From assembly GCF_000739695.1 (NCBI RefSeq), contig NZ_BBIO01000022.1:1-37398 (forward strand): a stretch of 37,398 nucleotides of DNA. Direction: 5' to 3'. Within the stretch, counting starts at the first letter, position 1. The number at the start of each line of letters is the position of its first letter. The position numbers and the translations under genes are program-made. A model generated the notes under the pieces. The model saw only the letters and a program-made list of their open reading frames with translations, was not told the origin of the DNA and did not search any database. Shown here one piece after another: positions 17,146 through 24,323 of this stretch. This stretch comes from Tepidicaulis marinus (GTDB lineage Bacteria > Pseudomonadota > Alphaproteobacteria > Parvibaculales > Parvibaculaceae).

Positions 17146-17943
17146 ATGCAGCCTTTTGCCAGCGTTCTCAGCAGCCTTACCCCCGCCCAAGAGAGCTTTG
17201 AAGGCACGATCACGCCCGACTGGCTGCAAGGGCGCACGCTCTTTGGCGGCATGGGCGCGGCGCTTTGCCTGCACACGGCGCGCAAGCTGACGGGCGGAGA
17301 ACGCCCGCTGCGCTCCATGACGATTTCCTATATTGCGCCCGTCTCCCCGGACGCGCCGTTCGAGATCACGCCGCGCGTCTTGCGCGAAGAGCGCAACGTG
17401 ACGCAGGCAAGCGCGGAGCTGCGCCAGAACGGGACTATTGCCACCGCCGCCCATTTCTGCTTCGCCAAGGATTTTCCTTCCGCGCTGAGCAGCGATGAAA
17501 TGCCGATGCCGGCCCCGCGCGCGCCGGAAGAAAGCGATCCGCTACCCTTTTTTGAGGGCATGTCGCCTTCCTTCGCGCAGCACTTCGATATGCACTGGTC
17601 GCATGGCGCCTTTCCGGTGCGCGGCGCGGAGAAGGGGGATAACCTCGTCTGGGTCCGGCACAAGGACGATGTATCGGACGTGAAGGAAAGCGCTTTTATC
17701 GCCATGGCGGATGCCTTGCCGCCGTCGGCGATTTCGATGCTGAGCAAACCGGCCCCGCTTTCCACGTTAACCTGGCAGCTCAATATTCTCGATCCTTCCT
17801 TTGAAACGGAAGATCAATGGTGGCTGACCCATGCCCGCGTCCTCCATGCGGCCAATGGCTATGTCACACAGGAAAGCCGGTTCTGGAACAGTGAGGGAAA
17901 GATTGCCGCCGCAGGCTGGCAATCGGTTGCCGTTTTCGGCTGA
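17146..17943 (+). CDS. TesB-like acyl-CoA thioesterase family protein
   Basis: A 265-aa double-hotdog protein. The N-terminal hotdog has WLQGRTLFGGMGAALCLHTARKL followed by RSMTISYIAPVSPDAPFEITPRVLREERNVTQASAEL. The C-terminal half has DALPPSAISMLSKPAPLSTLTWQLNIL and ends with HAANGYVTQESRFWNSEGKIAAAGWQSVAVFG, all typical of 4HBT_3 (TesB-like) acyl-CoA thioesterases. The reported start at 17146 excludes an upstream extension that would begin within the terminator. It stands alone between that terminator and the convergent protease gene, whose stop is 4 nt away. Likely cytoplasmic hydrolysis of medium-chain or branched acyl-CoA; exact substrate unknown. Confidence 0.8.
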   Translation: MQPFASVLSSLTPAQESFEGTITPDWLQGRTLFGGMGAALCLHTARKLTGGERPLRSMTISYIAPVSPDAPFEITPRVLREERNVTQASAELRQNGTIATAAHFCFAKDFPSALSSDEMPMPAPRAPEESDPLPFFEGMSPSFAQHFDMHWSHGAFPVRGAEKGDNLVWVRHKDDVSDVKESAFIAMADALPPSAISMLSKPAPLSTLTWQLNILDPSFETEDQWWLTHARVLHAANGYVTQESRFWNSEGKIAAAGWQSVAVFG

Positions 17944-17947
17944 ACTT

Positions 17948-19591
17948 TTAAAAACAGGCCTCTGACGCCCGCACAAGCCCGAAGCCGAAGACCGGGTCAT
18001 ATCCCGGCGCGCCCAAATCTTCCGCATGGGCCTTGAGCTGCCCGCGGATATAAGAAAGCGGATCGGCTTTGGCCTCTGTCGGGGCCGCGCTCATGAGCAC
18101 CGCGCCAAGAACGAGCACGAAAGGCGCGGCATAAGAGGTGCCTGAGCGATAGCTGCCGCCGCCTTGCGCTTTCGCCAGCCAGATATCGACGCCGGGCGCG
18201 GCAAAGTCGATATAGGCGCCCCGATTGGCTTTCACGTAAATCCGCCGTGCCGCATCGATGGCCGTTACCGCGATCACGCTTTCATAAGCGGCCGGATAGG
18301 CAGGCGGCGCTTCCGGTCCTTCATTGCCCGCCGCGGCAACAAAAAGCACGCCTCGGCGCGCGCTATAAGAAAGCCCTTCTTCCAGCAGCCTGTTCGGCGG
18401 CCCGGCAAGGGAAAGGTTCACATAGCGCACCTGGCGGGCCATCAGCCAGTCGAGCGCAGTGAGGAACCGCGCCGCACTTGCCTCCGCCGCCTCCGGCGGG
18501 CCGATGAAAATATCCGCCGCATAAAGCCGCGCGCCGGGCAGAAGCCCCTGAAATCCCGTCTCCGGTTTTCCCTGGCCGATGAGAAGCGCGGCAATGCCCG
18601 TGCCATGATCGCTGCCTTGCCCGCCGCCTTCACCGGAAAAATCGCCAAGGGTGAGACCTGCCGCCCCGCTCAATGCCGGATGGGCGCCGTTCACGCCGTC
18701 ATCGATCATACCGAAAGCCGCGGCGCCATGAGCGCCCGCTGATGTCGGGCATGCCGGGTTTTCCCAGCCGATCAGGTCCGGCGCGAAAAGTTTCGGTCCT
18801 GCTGAAAGACCGTAGAGATGATTGAAGTCCGTTTCCGCGTCAGGGAATGTGCGGCGCAGTTCCTCCCGCGCGTCACCAAGCGAGGTACCTTCCTTCGGCA
18901 GAACGATAAAAAGCACGCGGCCAAGCGCCGGAAGCAGGATGCGCTCGCGCAGGTCAAAACCATCGGCGATAAGCTGCGCTTCAACACGCGCGCCTTCTTC
19001 TTCCTGCACCATCAAAATGAGATCGCGGGCCGTCCCTTCCCCGCCCCAGCCTATGGCCGCCGCCCGGGCGCAGGCGGTGAGCCGGGCAACGGATTGCGCG
19101 CCTTGAATATGGGCCGGCACATGAGACGGCGCGCTCAAAAGACCGGTACGGGCTTTCAGCAGTAAAATCTCATAGCCCGCCCCGGGCGTGAGCGCGGCAC
19201 CGGCGGGAATACGCACCAAGGCCTGCCCCTCCTGACGGCTGAGCTCATCGAGCGGCAAAAGCGCGCTGCCATCCCAAAGCGCGAGCTTCCGCTCCCGCGC
19301 TGCCGCACCCTGCAGGGCCGCGCCCGTGAGGGTGAGGATTTGCCCCGGCGCCGCGCAGCCGCGCAAGGAAGGCAGGGCGGGCGGAGGCGCGGGCTGCGAG
19401 GGGGATACAGGCTGAGACAGCGGCGGCGGGGCGGCGGGGCTGAGCCCGCCCCGCTGCGGTGCAGGCGTGCCCGGCGCAGGCGTGCCGGCGGGCGCGGGCG
19501 CACTTTGGCGAGGCGGTTCCTGCGCCTGCAAAGTGGCCGCGGAAAGTACCGCCACAAGCAGCACGCCAAGAATGATCCTGATTCCGCTCAT
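17948..19591 (-). CDS. Secreted S8 (subtilisin-family) serine protease of the ECF operon
   Basis: A 547-aa exported protease. Order: signal peptide (1-23), Pro/Ala-rich linker (25-75), an IPT/TIG-like beta domain (78-145), a prodomain-like alpha/beta region (about 188-262), then the S8 catalytic domain with Asp 297 (GMIDDG), His 329 (SDHGTGIAALL), oxyanion Asn 423 (AAGNEG) and Ser 486 (RSGTSYAAP). All catalytic residues are kept, so it should be active in the periplasm or outside. Its ATG overlaps the anti-sigma stop by 4 bp (19588-19591), making it the last of five coupled genes. Its place in the operon suggests that it processes the anti-sigma factor or envelope proteins rather than scavenging nutrients. 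Confidence 0.9.
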   Translation of the reverse strand: MSGIRIILGVLLVAVLSAATLQAQEPPRQSAPAPAGTPAPGTPAPQRGGLSPAAPPPLSQPVSPSQPAPPPALPSLRGCAAPGQILTLTGAALQGAAARERKLALWDGSALLPLDELSRQEGQALVRIPAGAALTPGAGYEILLLKARTGLLSAPSHVPAHIQGAQSVARLTACARAAAIGWGGEGTARDLILMVQEEEGARVEAQLIADGFDLRERILLPALGRVLFIVLPKEGTSLGDAREELRRTFPDAETDFNHLYGLSAGPKLFAPDLIGWENPACPTSAGAHGAAAFGMIDDGVNGAHPALSGAAGLTLGDFSGEGGGQGSDHGTGIAALLIGQGKPETGFQGLLPGARLYAADIFIGPPEAAEASAARFLTALDWLMARQVRYVNLSLAGPPNRLLEEGLSYSARRGVLFVAAAGNEGPEAPPAYPAAYESVIAVTAIDAARRIYVKANRGAYIDFAAPGVDIWLAKAQGGGSYRSGTSYAAPFVLVLGAVLMSAAPTEAKADPLSYIRGQLKAHAEDLGAPGYDPVFGFGLVRASEACF

Positions 19592-20202
19592 TCGATTTCC
19601 ACCGACTGTATGAGCGTCTCCTTGGCGGCAAGGACGGCGCGCAGCTCTTCAAGCGCCTGCGCCTGCGCGCCCCGCTGCGCCAGCCGGTAGACGCCGAGCG
19701 CCGAGGGGCCTTCCACGATTTCAAGATCATGCTCCAGAAGCAGCGCGCGGATTTCGCCTTCGGCGGCACTCGGCTCGAAGATGACCTGCAGCGTGCCTGC
19801 TTCGCTGAGGCCCGCCGTCCGGTAACTTCCTTCTTCTCCGGTTATACGTGCGGCGGTAAAGCCGGTGATAACCGCAAGCGCCAAAGAAGCGGCCACGGCA
19901 AAAGCGCGCCCGGCTTTGGGCAACGCGGCAAAGGAAAAACCGTTTCCGGCATCCTGCTTCTCGGCGCGGATATCGCGCAGGAGCCGCTGCAGGCCCATGG
20001 CGCCAGGGCTCATCATATCTTCCGCGCCCTCGCTCACCCCGCTTTTGAGGGCTTTGAGAAACGCTTCTTCGGCCTTGGCGGCCTCGCGCGTTTCTTCATC
20101 CGCCAGAAGCGCCGCTGCCACTGCCTTCTCTTCCTCGCTCGCCGTGCCGATTACGGCAGCGGCGAGCCAGTCTTCTTCTTCGCGTGTCAGGTCCCGTGTC
20201 AT
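19588..20202 (-). CDS. Membrane anti-sigma factor of the ECF operon
   Basis: A 204-aa protein. Residues 1-95 are a cytoplasmic, charged, helical region of the size of an anti-sigma domain (starts MTRDLTREEEDWLAAAVIG), without the HxxxCxxC zinc motif. One TM helix follows (97-119), then a small periplasmic domain (135-204) with strand-helix-strand-helix-strand layout: LQVIF, helix to HDLEI, VEGPSALGVYRL, helix QALEELRAVL, LIQSVEI. Identification rests mainly on topology and on direct overlap with the ECF sigma gene (ATGA at 20199-20202). It should bind the sigma factor at the membrane and release it on a periplasmic signal. The periplasmic domain resembles a peptidase prodomain in layout. Confidence 0.8.
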   Translation of the reverse strand: MTRDLTREEEDWLAAAVIGTASEEEKAVAAALLADEETREAAKAEEAFLKALKSGVSEGAEDMMSPGAMGLQRLLRDIRAEKQDAGNGFSFAALPKAGRAFAVAASLALAVITGFTAARITGEEGSYRTAGLSEAGTLQVIFEPSAAEGEIRALLLEHDLEIVEGPSALGVYRLAQRGAQAQALEELRAVLAAKETLIQSVEIE

Positions 20203-20765
20203 GCCGCTTCTCCCAATAGCAAGCCAAGGCATTTCTTCATGGCCTGCTTGGCATGATAGACGCGGGTCTTGATGGTGCCTTCCGGGCGGTCCATCACCTC
20301 GCCGATGCGGGCGTAGGAAAGCTCCTCGAAAAATGCCATATGCAGCACGAGGCGCTGCACATCCGGCAATTTGTCGAGACAGGTTTTCACATGGGCCGCT
20401 TCCTGCGCGCTTTGGAGAATATCCGCCGCGCCCGGGCCCTCATCGGCAATCTCGAAAGCTTCGTCATCGAGCGCCACATGCTGGCCCTTCTTCTTGCGAA
20501 GCCGGTCCACGGTTTTGTGAAATGCGATGCTCATCAACCAGGTGCTCACTTTCGATCGTCCTTCAAACTTACCGGCCTTGCGCCATACATCCATGAAGAT
20601 CTCATGGAGTATGTCGGCCGCTTCGTTCGGATCGTTCAATTTGGAGCGGATAAAAGCGAAAAGACGTTTCTCGAACGTCTCGTAAAGGGCCGCAAATGCC
20701 TTCTCATCGCCCGCGGCAATACGGGCGATGAGAAAACGTTGGCGATCTTCCTCGCTTTGGGACAT
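20199..20765 (-). CDS. ECF-type RNA polymerase sigma factor
   Basis: A 188-aa two-domain sigma-70 family protein. Region 2 runs from FAALYETFEKRLFAFI through DILHEIFMDVWRKAGKF to STWLMSIAFHKTVDRLRKKK, and region 4 from CLDKLPDVQRLVLHMAFFEELSYARIGEVM to PEGTIKTRVYHAKQAMKKCL. Region 3 is absent, as expected for ECF factors. ATG at 20765 is chosen because AGGAGG lies 4-5 nt upstream. The gene follows the Ig/Fn3-like protein by 36 nt and overlaps the anti-sigma gene by 4 bp. It is unusual for an ECF gene to lie third in an operon behind its likely envelope clients. It probably drives this operon and perhaps the divergent secreted protein. Confidence 0.92.
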   Translation of the reverse strand: MSQSEEDRQRFLIARIAAGDEKAFAALYETFEKRLFAFIRSKLNDPNEAADILHEIFMDVWRKAGKFEGRSKVSTWLMSIAFHKTVDRLRKKKGQHVALDDEAFEIADEGPGAADILQSAQEAAHVKTCLDKLPDVQRLVLHMAFFEELSYARIGEVMDRPEGTIKTRVYHAKQAMKKCLGLLLGEAA

Positions 20766-20801
20766 GTGCCCTCCTGGCCGAAGCAGCCTCAAAAGCCCCG
20801 G

Positions 20802-22067
20802 TCAAGGCGCCTTGAAGAAGCGCAGCGGCGAGCGGGCGATGACGCGGCCCCCGCCATCGATGGCCCGCACGCGCCAGCGGTAGGTTTCGCCCGGCTCAAG
20901 TCGGGCAAAGCTGATATCGGAGAGCCTCGTGCGGCTCGCCGTCCCCGGCACGAGCTTGCCGGCGGCAAGCGGCGTGTCGAGATCGAAGGCGCCAAGCAGA
21001 AGCTCCGCAGAAGCCGGTGCCCGCATGCCCGCGCTCGCCCCATCCGGGGCAAGGGGGAAGATTTCCACCTGATAGGCCTCGGCCCCGGCGGCAGGTTCCC
21101 AGGCGAAGATCGTGGCGGGCGTCACGCGCGTGCCTTCATCCGGCCCGATCAGCGAAATCTCACCCAGCACCCGTCCGCCTTCTTCCGGCGAGATGTAATA
21201 GCGCAGGCGCGGCAGATCGAAATTCAGCACCGGGCGGCGCACCACAAGGCGCACTTCATAAAGGCCGGCCATGTCATCGGGAAGTTTCGGGCTGAGAAGG
21301 CGCACCTGGCCGCGCCCGGCGCTTGAAAGCTGCTGGCGCACGATGCCGAGGCTGCGCTCGAAATTGCCGCCGCCTTCAACGCGCGCCGCGCGCCATTCCG
21401 CTTCCAGAATGCCCGAGGAGGTATAAGCGATCTCGGCCACGACACGCGGGCCCGCGCCCGTGTTGAAAATACCCGTGCGGCTGCCATCCTCGAAGGAAAG
21501 CTCGATGCGCCGGAGCGAAAGCGCGCCTTGCGCATTACCGCTGACGCTGAGCGCGGCATTGCCGCTTGCCGCCGAGCCGAAGGCGCCGACCGCAGGCGCC
21601 GTGCCTACATCGGTAAATTCCCGCACGATCAAAGCCGGCCCGCTTGCCCGGGCGATCTGCCGGGCGATTGCCGGGGTGATCATCAGCGTTTCACTGAAAC
21701 TCAAGGTTTCCGGCGTGCCGACGGGGGGATTGGAGACTTGCTGAAGCAAGCCGGGCAGCACGGCAATGCGGTTGCCGCCCGCCCAGATTTCCGCCTGGGC
21801 GGAACGCACCGTGCTCGGCTGGCCGCCGGTGCGGGGGCCGAGGCGCTGCACCGTCCAGTTGACAGTCACCGCGCCGCCGCCCGTTGCGGGCACGGCGGCA
21901 GGCAGTGCCGCGGCGCTCACGCTCGTCACTTCCGCCTCGGCGCGCGTGCCGAGCAGAGCCAGGACGACGAGCGCGCCCAAAAGCGCGCGCAGCACAAAAC
22001 CGCCCGCCTTAGCGGTAACGGACAGGGGCCTGGATGCGGAAGACCGCATAGGTTTCATATCGCGATT
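20802..22067 (-). CDS. Secreted protein with C-terminal Ig/Fn3-like domain, ECF operon
   Basis: A roughly 421-aa exported protein of no family I recognise. A basic N-region and a long hydrophobic core end in LLGTRAEA-E, a good signal peptidase I site. The middle (about 45-300) is rich in beta-forming segments and looks like CARDB/Ig-type adhesive or structural modules. The C-terminal 110 residues (ISLIGPDEGTRVTPATIFAW, then YQVEIF, then RLEPGETYRWRVRAIDGGG) follow the fibronectin-type III pattern. The start is uncertain: ATG at 22067, 22055 or 22046 all lie inside the last 60 bp of the barrel gene in another frame, and no strong ribosome site is seen, implying translational coupling. Likely periplasmic or surface partner of the barrel protein. 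Confidence 0.65.
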   Translation of the reverse strand, partial: NRDMKPMRSSASRPLSVTAKAGGFVLRALLGALVVLALLGTRAEAEVTSVSAAALPAAVPATGGGAVTVNWTVQRLGPRTGGQPSTVRSAQAEIWAGGNRIAVLPGLLQQVSNPPVGTPETLSFSETLMITPAIARQIARASGPALIVREFTDVGTAPAVGAFGSAASGNAALSVSGNAQGALSLRRIELSFEDGSRTGIFNTGAGPRVVAEIAYTSSGILEAEWRAARVEGGGNFERSLGIVRQQLSSAGRGQVRLLSPKLPDDMAGLYEVRLVVRRPVLNFDLPRLRYYISPEEGGRVLGEISLIGPDEGTRVTPATIFAWEPAAGAEAYQVEIFPLAPDGASAGMRAPASAELLLGAFDLDTPLAAGKLVPGTASRTRLSDISFARLEPGETYRWRVRAIDGGGRVIARSPLRFFKAP

Positions 22068-24129
22068 CATTGTCGGTTGGTGCTGTATAGCCATTATTCG
22101 TCTCCACCGCGCCGCGCAAAGCAAGGGATAGACGAGGCCGCGTCTCGCTCGCCTCTTCCAGGATCCATTCCAGCTCGCCGGACAGAACGTTTCTGTCAGG
22201 TGTGTCGCCGCCGCCGGTCAGAAGGTTCAAATTATAGTTCAGCGCGCCGTTAAGCGTGCCGGGAATGATTTCCGCATCGATATTGGCCAGCCAGTTCACC
22301 TGGCGGCTGGTGCGGGCGCTTTGCCGTTCTTCATAAATGCCGAATTGCAGTCCGCTCGTCAGGTTCAGCCGGTCACTCACCGCCCAGGAAGCGGAAATGT
22401 CGGTCAAGTCGTTGCGCGTATCGGAAAGCGCATCGGTGCGGTCTTCATAAACACTGTGGGTCTGGGTCAGCCCCCAGCTCCAAGGTCCGTAGTAAGAGCC
22501 GATCCCGCCATAAACGGTCCAGGTGTCGTTATCCGTATCGGGACCCTGATAGCCAATCGGCGTTTTGTCCCGGTCGATGCGCCCGCCCGATGCGCCGAAT
22601 GTGAGATAGGGCTCGCCAAGCCAGGCAAGCTCCTCCTCATTCTCCCGCTCGATCTGCGGATAATAGGTGCCGCTCAAAGAGAGAAAACGCAGCCGCTCGG
22701 TCGGCAGGCCCGCCAGCCCGTCCACATTGTTGGTTTCATCACGGGCGGAAAAGTTGAGCGACATGCCGCCCGATTGGAGCTGGGCGAAGGCGCTCGCCCC
22801 TTCCTTATCCGCTGCCACGCCCGGATTACCGAGACTGCCGAAGAACGTGTCGATCTCGTACCAGTCCGCGCCCACGATCAGCGAGACCGGATCATCGCCC
22901 CAGGAGGTGCCGCGCAGCACATCGTAAGAGGCGCTGAGGAGCGTCGCCGAGGCGCTTTCTTCGGCAAGAGCGCCCTGGCCGTCCTCATCGAGGTTGGAGC
23001 GGGCATGTTCGCCCGCCAGCATCAAGCGCCCGTCCAGCCAGCGGGTTTCAAGACGGCCCGACCAGCCGTCCCCTTCGCCTGCCGTGCTCAAAGCTTCTTC
23101 CCCTTCCCCGAGCGGGGTGACGGAAAAATCCTGCGCTTCCTCGCCCGTATAATAAATGCCGGAAAGTTTCACCGTGCCAGGGCCGAGATCGAGCGCGCCG
23201 GTGCCGAGCGTGAAACCGCGCAAATGGCCCGAGCGCGACTGCTGGCCCAAAGGATCGCGCCCGCCAACCAGCGCTTCATCGGCAACGGAAAAAGCGGAGG
23301 CTTCAAGCCCGCCATCAAAACCCGAGACCCAGGCGGAAACGCCGCGGCGGAAATAATTCGACATGATAAGCGAACCCGTGGCGGGGCCATGATGACCAAG
23401 ACGCAGGCCCGCCTTCAGACCGCCCGCCCCTTCCTCATCGCCGACGACGATATCGGCAAGATATTCGCCCGCATCGAGCACATTGCCCGTCAGCGAGAGC
23501 GCTTTTTCCGATTCCAAAAACGCATTGCCCGAAAAGCTGACCGAAACCCGGCCCTGCTGCGCCTCAAGCGCCAGCTGCGCAGCGCCCGAGAGCGCAGTCG
23601 GATCGGAGGAACGGGTGAGATTGTTGCTGGCAAGGCGGCGCCGGGCTTCCACATCCACCTGGCCCACAAGCGTCAGGTCGAGCGGGGAGGCACCTTCACC
23701 TTCCGGGCCGGCGCCCTGCGGGCCGCCCACTTCCACCTCCCATTCCCCCAGCACAAGCGGGGGCTCATCCTTACGCAGTTCATAAAGCCGCAGCGTGTGC
23801 GTGCCGGACGTGAGCGGGGAGACCGGCGCGTAAACAAGGCCGCTGCCGGAGATCGACAGGAGATCGGAAACATCCACCCGGTCGATCTCCAGCGCGAAGC
23901 GGCCCTGAAAATTTGAAATGACATCGGCGGAGAGCGCAAAGCGCAGCGGCTCGTCCGGCGCGTAGACAGTGCCCGCTTGCGGCGGAGCAAGCTGCGTCCC
24001 CTCCGCCATCGCCTGCCCCGAAAAGAAAAGAAGGGACACGCCTATCAGCGCCGCTTTGGCCCGGTTTTTCCGGAAAATCAGCCCTTTCCGTCCCGTGCGC
24101 TCATACAACTCGCTCACAAATCCGCTCAC
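22009..24129 (-). CDS. Outer-membrane beta-barrel-like protein with N-terminal Ig-like domain, ECF operon
   Basis: A 706-aa exported protein, first of the five-gene operon. The signal peptide is long and cleaves near FFSGQAMA-E (residue 42). Residues about 45-145 look like a beta-sandwich (PLTSGTHTLRLYEL, VLGEWEVEV). From about 155 on the sequence alternates short amphipathic strands with Gly/Asn/Asp turns (e.g. LSLSGTYYP, YGGIGSYYGPWSWGLTQTHSV, LNLTSGLQFGIYEERQ), as in large outer-membrane barrels. It ends in VRYR and not the usual terminal Phe, which is a caveat. No TonB plug or secretin motif is seen. Function unknown; it may be a porin-like channel or surface scaffold monitored by the sigma/anti-sigma pair. 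Confidence 0.65.
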   Translation of the reverse strand: MSGFVSELYERTGRKGLIFRKNRAKAALIGVSLLFFSGQAMAEGTQLAPPQAGTVYAPDEPLRFALSADVISNFQGRFALEIDRVDVSDLLSISGSGLVYAPVSPLTSGTHTLRLYELRKDEPPLVLGEWEVEVGGPQGAGPEGEGASPLDLTLVGQVDVEARRRLASNNLTRSSDPTALSGAAQLALEAQQGRVSVSFSGNAFLESEKALSLTGNVLDAGEYLADIVVGDEEGAGGLKAGLRLGHHGPATGSLIMSNYFRRGVSAWVSGFDGGLEASAFSVADEALVGGRDPLGQQSRSGHLRGFTLGTGALDLGPGTVKLSGIYYTGEEAQDFSVTPLGEGEEALSTAGEGDGWSGRLETRWLDGRLMLAGEHARSNLDEDGQGALAEESASATLLSASYDVLRGTSWGDDPVSLIVGADWYEIDTFFGSLGNPGVAADKEGASAFAQLQSGGMSLNFSARDETNNVDGLAGLPTERLRFLSLSGTYYPQIERENEEELAWLGEPYLTFGASGGRIDRDKTPIGYQGPDTDNDTWTVYGGIGSYYGPWSWGLTQTHSVYEDRTDALSDTRNDLTDISASWAVSDRLNLTSGLQFGIYEERQSARTSRQVNWLANIDAEIIPGTLNGALNYNLNLLTGGGDTPDRNVLSGELEWILEEASETRPRLSLALRGAVETNNGYTAPTDNESRYETYAVFRIQAPVRYR

Positions 24130-24136
24130 CCCCTGT

Positions 24137-24162
24137 TACGCGCTCGGTTTGTTTGTCGTTCA
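24137..24162 (-). promoter_or_regulatory. ECF-like promoter motif toward the sigma operon (tentative)
   Basis: On the minus strand TGAAC is followed after 17 nt by CGTA (GAAC at 24161-24158, CGTA at 24140-24137), matching the GAAC...CGT logic of many ECF promoters. The -10 element lies only 7 nt before the annotated ATG at 24129 and overlaps its AGGGGG ribosome site. The real transcript would therefore need to be leaderless or start translation later. Confidence 0.3.
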
Positions 24163-24243
24163 CAGGAGCCCAAAGGTGAATGGAGCAAAACTACTCTATC
24201 GGCGCAGGCGGGCGCAGGGAGTATCCCTGAGAGAAGAAATTTT

Positions 24244-24268
24244 GAACCTTGCGGGCCGGCGGCGCGAC
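24244..24268 (+). promoter_or_regulatory. ECF-like promoter motif toward the divergent secreted protein (tentative)
   Basis: TGAAC (GAAC at 24244-24247) is followed after exactly 17 nt by CGAC (24265-24268), the same spacing as the motif on the other strand of this intergenic region. It would give a leader of about 50 nt before the ATG at 24324. The -10 element is a weaker match than CGT. Confidence 0.3.
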
Positions 24269-24323
24269 TTAGCTCCTGAACATGGATCAACGCCCGCCTC
24301 CGGGCGCATTAGGGAAACAGAGA

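Noticed and set aside
22321-23916. 531-codon plus-strand open frame opposite the barrel-like gene
   Set aside because: The minus-strand frame has a signal peptide, strand pattern and operon position. The plus-strand product is Arg/Ala-rich with no domain. The barrel gene is itself without a named family, so some doubt remains.
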